Assembly (NCBI GenBank): GCA_026786335.1 | Contig: JAJAYG010000204.1 | Span: 1-9,350, forward strand | Direction of reading: 5' to 3' | Source: Chitinophagales bacterium | Lineage (GTDB): Bacteria > Bacteroidota > Bacteroidia > Chitinophagales > UBA10324 | Length of the DNA stretch: 9,350 nucleotides | In this document: positions 1-6,026 of the stretch, piece after piece | Numbering within the stretch: the first letter of the stretch is position 1 | How the letters are laid out: each line of letters begins with the position of its first letter | Notes under the pieces: generated by a model | Seen by the model: the letters and a program-made list of their open reading frames with translations, nothing else | Told to the model about the DNA's origin: nothing | The model's database searches: none | Made by a program: the position numbers and the translations under genes

Positions 1-337
1 CTTTAAGCATTTGTGCTTCTGATTTCAAATTAATATTTAACCGAATGTCGCCTTGCAGATTAACAGTGGTATCAAGATCAAAATAACCGAGGTAAGAAAA
101 CGTAAGCGCATAATTTCGTTTGGGAAGGGTGATGGAAAAGAAGCCGTAGTCATTGGATGAAGTTCCCGTTGTTGTTCCTTTTACACCTACAGTTGCAGCA
201 ATTAAACTCTCACCTGAGCTCGCATCTTTCAGATACCCGCTGATTGTGAATTTCTGCTGTGCGCCGGCAAAATGTGTAAGCAGTAAAAAGGAAAATATAA
301 AAAGGGAAATCCCTTTTTTAAAATATTGGTTGTGCAT
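1..337 (-). CDS. TonB-dependent outer-membrane receptor, N-terminal fragment (cut by window edge)
   Basis: The reading frame opens with ATG at 337-335 and runs without a stop off the left edge, giving 112 codons. Residues 1-26 form a clear signal peptide: basic MHNQYFKK, a hydrophobic core rich in Phe and Leu, and a cleavage site after AGA before QQ. Residues about 30-112 read as a carboxypeptidase-regulatory-like beta-sandwich (FTISGYLKDASSGESLIAA, then GTTTGTSSNDYGFFSITLP and FSYLGY). This is the usual N-terminal extension of Bacteroidetes SusC/RagA-type and other TonB-dependent receptors, which import large substrates through the outer membrane. The plug and barrel would lie outside the window, so the receptor assignment is inferred from this leading domain. 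The same domain also begins some surface proteins that are not receptors. The substrate cannot be told. Confidence 0.8.
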   Translation of the reverse strand, partial: MHNQYFKKGISLFIFSFLLLTHFAGAQQKFTISGYLKDASSGESLIAATVGVKGTTTGTSSNDYGFFSITLPKRNYALTFSYLGYFDLDTTVNLQGDIRLNINLKSEAQMLK

Positions 338-349
338 GTATAACGCCTG

Positions 350-381
350 CAAAAGTAGATTAGATGGGATGATGTATGAAA
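350..381 (-). promoter_or_regulatory. Candidate Bacteroidetes promoter for the receptor gene
   Basis: The minus strand reads TACTTTTG at 357-350, an exact match to the -7 consensus TAnnTTTG. It is preceded after 20 nt by TTTC (381-378), one base from the -33 TTTG. The start codon lies only about 12 nt downstream of the element, so the predicted leader is very short. The site is supported by motif and spacing only. Confidence 0.45.
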
Positions 382-389
382 TAAGTTTG
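382..389 (+). promoter_or_regulatory. Candidate -7 element for the small lipoprotein gene
   Basis: TAAGTTTG is an exact TAnnTTTG match on the plus strand, 60 nt before the ATG at 450. No TTG is seen at the usual -33 spacing. It directly abuts the -33-like TTTC of the opposing promoter, so the two divergent promoters would share the same few bases. Confidence 0.35.
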
Positions 390-449
390 TGTTAATAGTA
401 ATGTTGCTGTGAGAAAATAAAATCTTATTCCATCGTTAATAACATCACT

Positions 450-602
450 ATGAAAGTGTTTAAATTTATTAAAGCAAAATATCCACTCATAAATATTCTT
501 TTCATTGGCTTATTGCTAATTTGCTTTTCCTCTTGTGTTGCAACAAAAAAAGATTGCCATGGAGGTACCAAACACCGGCAAGAAAACGGAATCTGGTTTT
601 AA
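450..602 (+). CDS. Very small lipoprotein (50 aa), function unknown
   Basis: ATG at 450 opens a 50-codon frame ending in TAA at 600-602. Residues 1-10 are basic (Lys at 2, 5, 8 and 10), residues 12-28 are hydrophobic, and FSSC puts a lipobox cysteine at residue 29. Phe at -3 is a loose but tolerable fit. The predicted mature peptide is only 22 residues, CVATKKDCHGG followed by a basic/polar stretch and the ending NGIWF. It would be membrane-anchored and positively charged, with a second Cys at 36. A TAnnTTTG element lies about 60 nt upstream. Its stop is immediately followed by the stop of the opposing gene. I recognise no named family. The coherent signal sequence, lipobox and promoter make a real gene more likely than a chance frame. 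Confidence 0.7.
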   Translation: MKVFKFIKAKYPLINILFIGLLLICFSSCVATKKDCHGGTKHRQENGIWF

Positions 603-1028
603 TTATTGCTCAATTACTTTCTTCATTCCTTCTAATACCATCTTCCAGTTTTTTTCATGATGGTCGTGCAATTCTTGTGTAGGTATTGCACTTTGGGAAA
701 GCGTGAAAAGAGTACCTTCAGGTTCTTCACTTAATTCATAAGTTATTTCGGCGTAGTTCTCAGGTTTATCTTCAGTACCCGACATCGAACTCCAGTAGTT
801 ATACTTGAAAAATTTTTCAGTTTCCATTGCGAGAATATTCCCTTTGTCTTCGTAAGATTTTCCTTCCCACATTCCCGAGTAAGTAATTGTGCTTCCAACT
901 TTCCAATCGCTCTTGGCTTCTGTTCCAAAAAGATATTGTTTAATAATTTCAGGATTAATGATTGCATCCCAAACTTTTGATTTTGGTGCAGCAATAACTT
1001 TAGATGTTACAAGAGTGAAGTCATTCAT
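603..1028 (-). CDS. SRPBCC / AHSA1-like (START-superfamily) protein
   Basis: This 141-residue protein has the full architecture of the AHSA1-like branch of the SRPBCC helix-grip fold. The N-terminal strand and helix read KVIAAPKSKVWDAIINPEII. A central sheet follows (WKVGSTITYSGMWEGKSYEDKG at about 42-63), with strands around residues 92-110 and a long C-terminal helix (HEKNWKMVLEGMKKVIEQ). Family members bind hydrophobic ligands or act as co-chaperone-like proteins, but the bacterial stand-alone forms mostly have no assigned role, so none is claimed. There is no signal peptide and it should be cytoplasmic. It lies 65 nt downstream of the sulfite oxidase gene on the same strand and could be read from that promoter. 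Length is normal for the family and the ATG start leaves nothing conserved upstream. Confidence 0.88.
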   Translation of the reverse strand: MNDFTLVTSKVIAAPKSKVWDAIINPEIIKQYLFGTEAKSDWKVGSTITYSGMWEGKSYEDKGNILAMETEKFFKYNYWSSMSGTEDKPENYAEITYELSEEPEGTLFTLSQSAIPTQELHDHHEKNWKMVLEGMKKVIEQ

Positions 1029-1093
1029 AATGTTTAAAATTTATTTTACGCAAGTGATTTGATTGCATTGAAGACGTTTCAATTCAAAAAAGA

Positions 1094-2179
1094 TTATTCG
1101 ACTATAATTTTTACTCTGTGCCAGGCATTGTTCATGTATCCCTTAAAATTCCAAATATGCTTTGCATCTGATGGCTGTGTGTTGGAAGCAGAATCAAAAG
1201 CGCGGGCAATAATTACATGATCTCCTTTTTCTAATTTCAAATTTGTTTTCCAAAAAGACCATGTCCATTCCGATTTTTCATCTGTGATGATTGCAGTGGT
1301 CCATGTATTTCCGCCATCAGTAGAAACATCTACACGCGAGATTTTTTTTCCGCCTCCCGAAATTGCAAAGCCACGCACTTCTACTGATTCGCCATTAACT
1401 GTTTGCTCGACTTTCGGCGAAGTGATTACGCAGTTAACTGTTAGCTCATTAAGTTGCAAACCGCTGTTCCAATCAACTGTTTCGGGTGTTGCTTGTGGTG
1501 GGAATAACCGGTAAGCATGATCTTGAAAATAGTTTAATGAAGGATGCTCGATCAATGTAATTTCTTTCACCCACTTTACACTTCTTGCACCAATGTACCC
1601 GGGAGTTACAATGCGCAGCGGATAACCATGTGTGGGCTCTAAAGTTTTTCCATTCATTTCAAAAGCAACCAGTACATCATTCTCCATTGCTTTATTAATT
1701 GGTATTGAACCGGCGAAACCAACGTTTTTCTCATTTCTATAAACATCATCTGCACCCAAAAATTCTACAAACTTTGCCTCTGATTTTAATCCTGCCGCTT
1801 TCAATAATTCATTTAACCGAACACCACCCCAAGTTGCATTTCCAACTGCACCCGATTGCCAGGGAACTTCTCCGGGAACAGGCGCAACAGCAATCAATTG
1901 ATCGCGGCGGTTGCCTGCGCATTGCAGCGTTGCCATTACAGTATGTTTAGTGAAATCTTTTAAAAGTGATTGGTACGTAAATTCAATTTCGTTTTCAACC
2001 AATCCTTTAATTTTTAATCTGAAACTTTCAATGTTAATTAAAGGAATTGCACCGTGATTTCTAACATAAAATAATTCCTGCGGTGTTTCAAAATCATTGC
2101 ATAAGTAATCAATTGATGGTTCTGCATTAACAGGATCATTGGTGTGAAATAAAAAACTCTTGTGCTTATTCATTTCCAT
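1094..2179 (-). CDS. Sulfite oxidase-family molybdopterin enzyme, heme-free catalytic core
   Basis: The 361-residue protein matches the animal sulfite oxidase core, which oxidises sulfite to sulfate at a Mo-pterin centre. The Mo domain covers about residues 35-215. It carries RNH at 40-42, LQCAGNRR with the Mo-ligating Cys87, HGYPLR (His184, Arg189), and GARSVKW with Lys202. Tyr223 has the spacing expected of the active-site Tyr (Lys+21). The dimerisation domain (about 240-358) has SGGGKKISRVDVSTDGG and the hallmark end NNAWHRVKI. There is no cytochrome b5 domain and no Tat or Sec signal, so it is predicted cytoplasmic, unlike most bacterial SorA/YedY-type enzymes. The electron acceptor is not encoded nearby. 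Substrate assignment is by family, and a related sulfoxide or other oxyanion substrate is possible. ATG at 2179 is used; Met3 is an alternative start. Confidence 0.92.
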   Translation of the reverse strand: MEMNKHKSFLFHTNDPVNAEPSIDYLCNDFETPQELFYVRNHGAIPLINIESFRLKIKGLVENEIEFTYQSLLKDFTKHTVMATLQCAGNRRDQLIAVAPVPGEVPWQSGAVGNATWGGVRLNELLKAAGLKSEAKFVEFLGADDVYRNEKNVGFAGSIPINKAMENDVLVAFEMNGKTLEPTHGYPLRIVTPGYIGARSVKWVKEITLIEHPSLNYFQDHAYRLFPPQATPETVDWNSGLQLNELTVNCVITSPKVEQTVNGESVEVRGFAISGGGKKISRVDVSTDGGNTWTTAIITDEKSEWTWSFWKTNLKLEKGDHVIIARAFDSASNTQPSDAKHIWNFKGYMNNAWHRVKIIVE

Positions 2180-2198
2180 TTTGCTTAAAAAGAAATTG

Positions 2199-2229
2199 CA
2201 AATCTAATTGCAACAAAACCAGCATTCAA
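2199..2229 (-). promoter_or_regulatory. Promoter of the sulfite oxidase gene
   Basis: The minus strand carries TTG at 2229-2227, a 20-nt spacer, then TAGATTTG at 2206-2199. This is a complete match to the Bacteroidetes TTG-N(17-23)-TAnnTTTG promoter. The ATG follows 19 nt after the -7 element. It lies between two same-strand genes, so the sulfite oxidase gene is probably transcribed independently of the upstream T9SS protein gene. Confidence 0.65.
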
Positions 2230-2230
2230 T

Positions 2231-2902
2231 TTATTCAATAATGAATTTGCCAACAGTTTTTAGTAAGTTATTATCAACCAACTCATAAAAATAAATTCCC
2301 GGTAAAGTGCCTGCAAGGTTGATTGAGTTATTAGATGTTGAAATATTTTCAGTCTTCAATAACCCACCAACAGCGCTAAAAATCCTAACAATAGCCGATG
2401 CCGAATTTGAGTTTTTGAAATAAATATTCAATACCTTACTTGACTGGTCGAAATTAGCATAAGGCAGACTTGAAATTTCTACAATATTTTCTAAGCCCGT
2501 AACAACACAACCATTTACCGGCGCATTTTTATAATCAAACTTTAATGAATCGCAATAAATCTTAGTTGGAATTCCACCACCTAAAAAGATATCAGAATTG
2601 TTAAGATAAAAAATAACATGAATGCCACCATTCATAAAGAACTTTGCGCCGGCTTTTACATAAATTGTATCAATGCCACCGCCTGTTGTCATTACTGCAC
2701 CATGCTCCAAGAAAATATTATGAAACCCTCCGTCAGAAATCAATGTGTCGGGAGTGCAAACCCAAATTGGATCAAAGCCACCATTGATAGTTGTGGTAGC
2801 ATTAACCACTACGGCATTTGAAGGAATTGCTCCAATACATTGTGCTTTTAACTGAACTGCCTGCAAGAGGATAATAATAAGAAACAGTAGATTTTTTTTC
2901 AT
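2231..2902 (-). CDS. Secreted T9SS cargo protein with five 17-residue repeats
   Basis: The 223-residue protein has three parts. Residues 1-20 form a Sec signal peptide (MKKN, a hydrophobic core, cleavage after LKA). Residues 36-120 contain five back-to-back 17-residue repeats with GG at 41, 58, 75, 92 and 109, each followed by Phe/Ile and then mostly an Ile-aromatic pair. Residues about 155-223 are a type A T9SS sorting domain (VLNIYFKNS, then AIVRIFSAVGGLLKTENI, then LPGIYFYELVDN and KTVGKFII). It is therefore expected to be exported and attached to, or released from, the cell surface by the type IX system. Cysteines at 22, 49, 117 and 132 could form disulfides. The regular glycine-turn and beta pattern suggests a small beta-solenoid. 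No enzyme motif is seen, so an adhesive or structural role is a guess. A TAnnTTTG element lies 47 nt upstream. Confidence 0.85.
   Translation of the reverse strand: MKKNLLFLIIILLQAVQLKAQCIGAIPSNAVVVNATTTINGGFDPIWVCTPDTLISDGGFHNIFLEHGAVMTTGGGIDTIYVKAGAKFFMNGGIHVIFYLNNSDIFLGGGIPTKIYCDSLKFDYKNAPVNGCVVTGLENIVEISSLPYANFDQSSKVLNIYFKNSNSASAIVRIFSAVGGLLKTENISTSNNSINLAGTLPGIYFYELVDNNLLKTVGKFIIE
2543..2797 (-). repeat. Five tandem 51-bp coding repeats (17 aa each)
   Basis: Residues 36-120 of the T9SS protein divide into five units: 36-52, 53-69, 70-86, 87-103 and 104-120. In each unit positions 6-7 are Gly-Gly and position 8 is Phe or Ile. Position 11 is Ile in the first four units and Lys in the fifth, and an aromatic residue lies around position 12. 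The register never shifts. Conservation is at protein level and the DNA copies have diverged. Confidence 0.8.
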
Positions 2903-2949
2903 GTTGATTTTGTTTTAAAAAGATTTGAGGTTAGCTATTTTCAATCATT

Positions 2950-2957
2950 CAAATGTA
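2950..2957 (-). promoter_or_regulatory. Candidate -7 element for the T9SS protein gene
   Basis: TACATTTG on the minus strand is an exact TAnnTTTG match, giving a leader of roughly 40 nt before the ATG at 2902. No TTG is present at the usual -33 spacing, so only half of the promoter is supported. Confidence 0.4.
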
Positions 2958-3025
2958 ATAATATGGAAGTGAATTATTTTTTTCTATTAGTAAAACCAGT
3001 TGCGCATTTTTTTAAACATGCTCAA

Positions 3026-4747
3026 TTAAACTTTTTGCATTCCTTTGGGAATCGAGCTAATTAAATTTTTTGTGTATTCCGAAGATGAACTTGAGTTGAT
3101 CAATTCAGCAGCAATAATCTCTACTATTTTTCCATTCTTCATCACAGCAATGCGATCACTCATGTGCTTTACAACTGAAAGATCATGTGAAATAAAAATG
3201 TAAGTGAGTTTGAATTCATCCTGAAGTTGCTTGAGCAGATTCAACACCTGCGCCTGAACACTCACATCAAGAGATGAAACACACTCATCGCAAACAATCA
3301 ATTTCGGATTCAAACTTAATGCGCGCGCAATACAAATACGTTGTCTTTCACCGCCGCTGAATTGATGCGGATAACGATTGAAAGAATCTGCAGGCAATCC
3401 AACTTTACTTAACAATTCCAATGTCAGCTCTCTTCTCTCCCTGTCATTAAAATAAAGCAGATGAACTTTCATTGGTTCCATAATCGCGTAACCAATTGTT
3501 AGGCGCGGATTGAGTGAAGAATAAGGATCTTGAAAAATTATTTGGATATTGCGGCGCATTATTCTCATGTCTTCTTTCTCCAAGTGCATCATATTCCTTC
3601 CCATGTAAATTACTTCACCACTTGCAGATTTTATCAGTTTAAGAATTGCTTTTCCTAAAGTTGTTTTGCCGCAACCACTCTCACCTACCAATCCCAATGT
3701 TTCTCCTTCTCTTAATTCAAAAGATACTTTGTCAACAGCATTTATTGTTTGATCTTCTCTGCTTAAAAAATTTCTCTTATGATTAAATTGAACTGAAAGG
3801 TTTTTAACTGATAAAATTATCGGGTTTTCTGAAATTGATTTTGCTCTTACTTTAGCTTCACTTTCCGAAATGATATTTGAAGTTTCATCCTTTTCTGCTT
3901 TTTCAATATTTAAAAAATCATTAATTACCGGCAACCGTCTAAGTCTTTTATTGAGTGGAGGCCTGCATGAAATTAAACCAATAGTGTAAGGATGTTTTGG
4001 GTTTAAAAAAATTTCTTTTGTAATGCCCTGTTCTACAATCTTTCCATGATGCATCACCAAAATTCTGTCGGCTATTTCAGCCACAAGACCCAGATCGTGC
4101 GAAATAAAAATCATTGACATTCGATTCGTACTGCGCAATTCATTCATTAACTCTAAAATCTTTGCTTGCACAGTTACATCGAGCGATGTTGTTGGTTCGT
4201 CGGCAATAAGTATTGAAGGATTACAACTCATTGCCATCGCAATCATTACTCTTTGCTTTTGTCCACCACTTATTTGATGGGGAAATGAATTATAAATACG
4301 AAGCGGCTCATTCATTTTTGCATCTGCAAATAATTTAAGTGTTTTCTCCTTTGCTGATGCTGCATTTAATTTTAAATGTAATCTCATTGCTTCTGAAACC
4401 TGGCTTCCACAAGTGAAAACAGGATTAAGTGAAGTCATAGGGTCTTGAAAAATCATTGAGATTTCCTTTCCACGATAATCCCGCATTGAGTTTTCTGAAA
4501 GACTGAGTAGATCAATAGGTTGAGCATTGTTTGTAAAATAAATTTCACCCGAAGTTATTTGCCCTTGATTTGGGAGCAGGCGAATAATGGATAGTGCGGC
4601 GGCAGATTTTCCCGAACCCGATTCACCAACAATACCTATTGCTTCTCCTTGATAAAGATCAAAAGAAATATTATCGACAGCGATAACAGACTGGCCATCA
4701 CTATTAAACTGAGTGCTTAGGTTTTTGATTTTAAGTATCGAATCCAA
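3026..4747 (-). CDS. Oligopeptide-type ABC transporter, fused double ATP-binding subunit
   Basis: The 573-residue protein joins two complete nucleotide-binding domains of the Dpp/Opp/Gsi-type peptide importer family (DppD-DppF fused, as in YejF or GsiA). NBD1 has Walker A GESGSGKS (41-48), Q-loop Gln101, signature ISGGQ (159-163), Walker B ILIADE with Glu184, and H-loop His217. It is followed by an oligopeptide-family tail (NPKHPYT, 249-255). NBD2 has GESGCGKT (355-362), Gln406, FSGGERQ (463-469), LIVCDE with Glu488, and His521. All catalytic residues are present in both halves, and the tail of NBD2 is short. It should sit on the cytoplasmic face and power uptake of peptides or similar solutes. 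No permease or binding protein is in the window. The start is TTG: an in-frame TAA lies three codons upstream and the next in-frame Met is residue 88. Confidence 0.93.
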   Translation of the reverse strand: MDSILKIKNLSTQFNSDGQSVIAVDNISFDLYQGEAIGIVGESGSGKSAAALSIIRLLPNQGQITSGEIYFTNNAQPIDLLSLSENSMRDYRGKEISMIFQDPMTSLNPVFTCGSQVSEAMRLHLKLNAASAKEKTLKLFADAKMNEPLRIYNSFPHQISGGQKQRVMIAMAMSCNPSILIADEPTTSLDVTVQAKILELMNELRSTNRMSMIFISHDLGLVAEIADRILVMHHGKIVEQGITKEIFLNPKHPYTIGLISCRPPLNKRLRRLPVINDFLNIEKAEKDETSNIISESEAKVRAKSISENPIILSVKNLSVQFNHKRNFLSREDQTINAVDKVSFELREGETLGLVGESGCGKTTLGKAILKLIKSASGEVIYMGRNMMHLEKEDMRIMRRNIQIIFQDPYSSLNPRLTIGYAIMEPMKVHLLYFNDRERRELTLELLSKVGLPADSFNRYPHQFSGGERQRICIARALSLNPKLIVCDECVSSLDVSVQAQVLNLLKQLQDEFKLTYIFISHDLSVVKHMSDRIAVMKNGKIVEIIAAELINSSSSSEYTKNLISSIPKGMQKV

Positions 4748-4805
4748 AAAAATTCTTTAATGGTTTAAATGTAAGATGAAATTTATTCGGTGCTGCTTTA
4801 TTCAT
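4731..4805 (-). other. Possible 24-codon leader ORF overlapping the ABC ATPase start
   Basis: An ATG at 4805-4803 opens a 24-codon frame that ends in TAA at 4733-4731, 17 nt inside the ATPase gene and in another frame. It crosses the T7 tract at 4746-4752 on which the TTG start lies. It may be chance, a translationally coupled leader, or the true N-terminus displaced by one base in the homopolymer. No homology is recognised in it. Confidence 0.2.
4766..4773 (-). promoter_or_regulatory. Weak -7-like element before the ABC ATPase gene
   Basis: TACATTTA matches seven of the eight positions of TAnnTTTG on the minus strand, 18 nt before the TTG start. There is no TTG at -33. If used, the transcript would start downstream of the ATG at 4805 and exclude the leader ORF. 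Confidence 0.22.
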
Positions 4806-4887
4806 TTTCTGCTTGCCACTTTTGGCTTGCATAAATCCAAGTTGATTTTACACTTATTCAAGTACCTTAAGCTGAGCCATCGGCATA

Positions 4888-4920
4888 TTTCAACAATTCC
4901 TCTTTTAGGTATTAACTTTG
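4888..4920 (+). promoter_or_regulatory. Candidate promoter of the coiled-coil protein gene
   Basis: TAACTTTG at 4913-4920 is an exact TAnnTTTG match, preceded after 21 nt by TTTC at 4888-4891, one base from the -33 TTTG. The ATG at 4952 follows an A-rich leader of about 25 nt with no Shine-Dalgarno, as is usual in this phylum. The rest of the 204-bp divergent gap shows nothing else I can name. Confidence 0.55.
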
Positions 4921-4951
4921 CCATTAAATAGTTTAAATAAATAAAACCCAA

Positions 4952-5890
4952 ATGACTGACGGACAATTTCAAAATAGCGAGCCTGCTACCTCAAAAGGAA
5001 ACAATCGTTCAATTTTTTACATTCTAATTCTAGTATTACTACTTGGCGTTAATATCTTTTTGTATATAAAATACAGCCAGAAAGGAACTGAAAATACACA
5101 GTTGATTGAGAACCTCAATGCTGATAGTTTACGCATTGATCAACTCAACACTGAATACAATCAAGCTTTAGTTAGTATTGAATCTTACAAAGGGCAGAAT
5201 GCACAGCTTGACAGCATGATTGCAGTAAAAGAAAAAGAACTGAAGCAGTATAAAAACAATCTTGCTTCACTTCAAAAAAGTAAAAAGATAACTGATGAAG
5301 AATTTAAAAAACAAAGCGCTGCACTGCAAACTATGGTGAGCGATTTGCAAAATCAAGTAGCACAACTTCAACAGCAAAATAATATTCTGATCAATAAAAA
5401 TGATTCAATTGGAAAAACCCTTGCGGCACAGATTACGGCAAATGATAAGTTAAACGCTGATTATACAGTTGCCTCTAAAAAAGTTGCAGTTGGTTCCTTA
5501 TTAAAACCAACAACCATTAATGCAACAGGAACAAAAAGCAAGTCGAGTGGTAAAGAAGATGAAACCAACAACGCAAAAAAAGCAGAGAAACTTAAAGTAT
5601 GTTTTGATGTTCCGGCAAATGATGTTGCTGATGCAGGTGAAAAAACTTTTTATGTAAGAATTATTAAACCCGAGGGAATAACGCTCGGCAACGCAACAGG
5701 AATTATTACCAAGGCAGAAGACGGATCACAAATTCAGTATTCAACTACCACAACTGTTGACTATAGTAATGCTGCAACCAATGCCTGTGCTTATTGGCAA
5801 CAAACAGAACCTTACGCAAAAGGTATTTACACTGCAGAAATTTATCAGGATGGCTATTTAGTTGGAACGCAAAAATTTGAATTAAAATAA
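4952..5890 (+). CDS. Membrane-anchored coiled-coil protein, conserved-looking hypothetical
   Basis: The 312-residue protein starts with a polar tail (1-20). One transmembrane segment follows (about 21-39, FYILILVLLLGVNIFLYI), then a long Gln/Asn/Lys-rich coiled coil (about 46-176, with dense heptad Leu and Ile). A Ser/Lys-rich linker (about 187-212) leads to a C-terminal domain of about 100 residues (213-312). That domain is beta-rich (LKVCFDVPANDVADAGEKTFYVRII, then TTTTVDYSNAA, then KGIYTAEIYQDGYLVGTQKFEL) and resembles a beta-sandwich. Such proteins are often misnamed as SMC- or ParA-like because of the coiled coil, but there is no ATP-binding motif. Single-pass topology with the coiled coil and C-domain in the periplasm is likely, although charges on both sides leave it open. 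It is probably monocistronic, between its own promoter and a strong terminator. Confidence 0.8.
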   Translation: MTDGQFQNSEPATSKGNNRSIFYILILVLLLGVNIFLYIKYSQKGTENTQLIENLNADSLRIDQLNTEYNQALVSIESYKGQNAQLDSMIAVKEKELKQYKNNLASLQKSKKITDEEFKKQSAALQTMVSDLQNQVAQLQQQNNILINKNDSIGKTLAAQITANDKLNADYTVASKKVAVGSLLKPTTINATGTKSKSSGKEDETNNAKKAEKLKVCFDVPANDVADAGEKTFYVRIIKPEGITLGNATGIITKAEDGSQIQYSTTTTVDYSNAATNACAYWQQTEPYAKGIYTAEIYQDGYLVGTQKFELK

Positions 5891-5911
5891 ATTCTAATTA
5901 TAAAATTGAAG

Positions 5912-5950
5912 TGGCTGCCATAAAGAAATTATTTTATGGCAGCCATTTTT
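5912..5950 (+). terminator. Rho-independent terminator
   Basis: A perfect 13-bp inverted repeat, TGGCTGCCATAAA (5912-5924) against TTTATGGCAGCCA (5933-5945), has an 8-nt loop and is followed by TTTTT. It starts 22 nt after the stop of the coiled-coil gene and 77 nt before accC starts, so it insulates accC. It is the only convincing intrinsic terminator in the window. Confidence 0.92.
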
Positions 5951-6026
5951 ATTTTCAACCTACATTTATGTTTCAATAAATATATCAGGTAAAAAAACGT
6001 CAGCCATTTGACCTTAAATTTAAAAA

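Noticed and set aside
153..395. 80-codon plus-strand frame
   Set aside because: Antisense to the receptor gene, whose signal peptide and regulatory-like domain are far more convincing; no protein features of its own.
743..994. 83-codon minus-strand frame inside the SRPBCC gene
   Set aside because: Alternate-frame shadow of a well-supported gene with no recognisable features.
1284..1950. Two plus-strand frames (1284-1514 and 1699-1950)
   Set aside because: Antisense to the sulfite oxidase gene; composition looks like reverse-strand translation of conserved motifs.
2618..2821. 67-codon plus-strand frame
   Set aside because: Antisense to the repeat region of the T9SS protein; it exists because the repeats lack stops on the other strand.
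2971..3016. A/T-rich imperfect inverted repeat after the ABC ATPase gene
   Set aside because: Pairing is imperfect and GC-free, so it is not a credible intrinsic terminator.
4811..4830. GCTTGC repeated within 20 bases in the divergent gap, with a small GCCA/TGGC inverted repeat
   Set aside because: The stem is only 4 bp with no T-tract, and the direct repeat is too short to call an operator.
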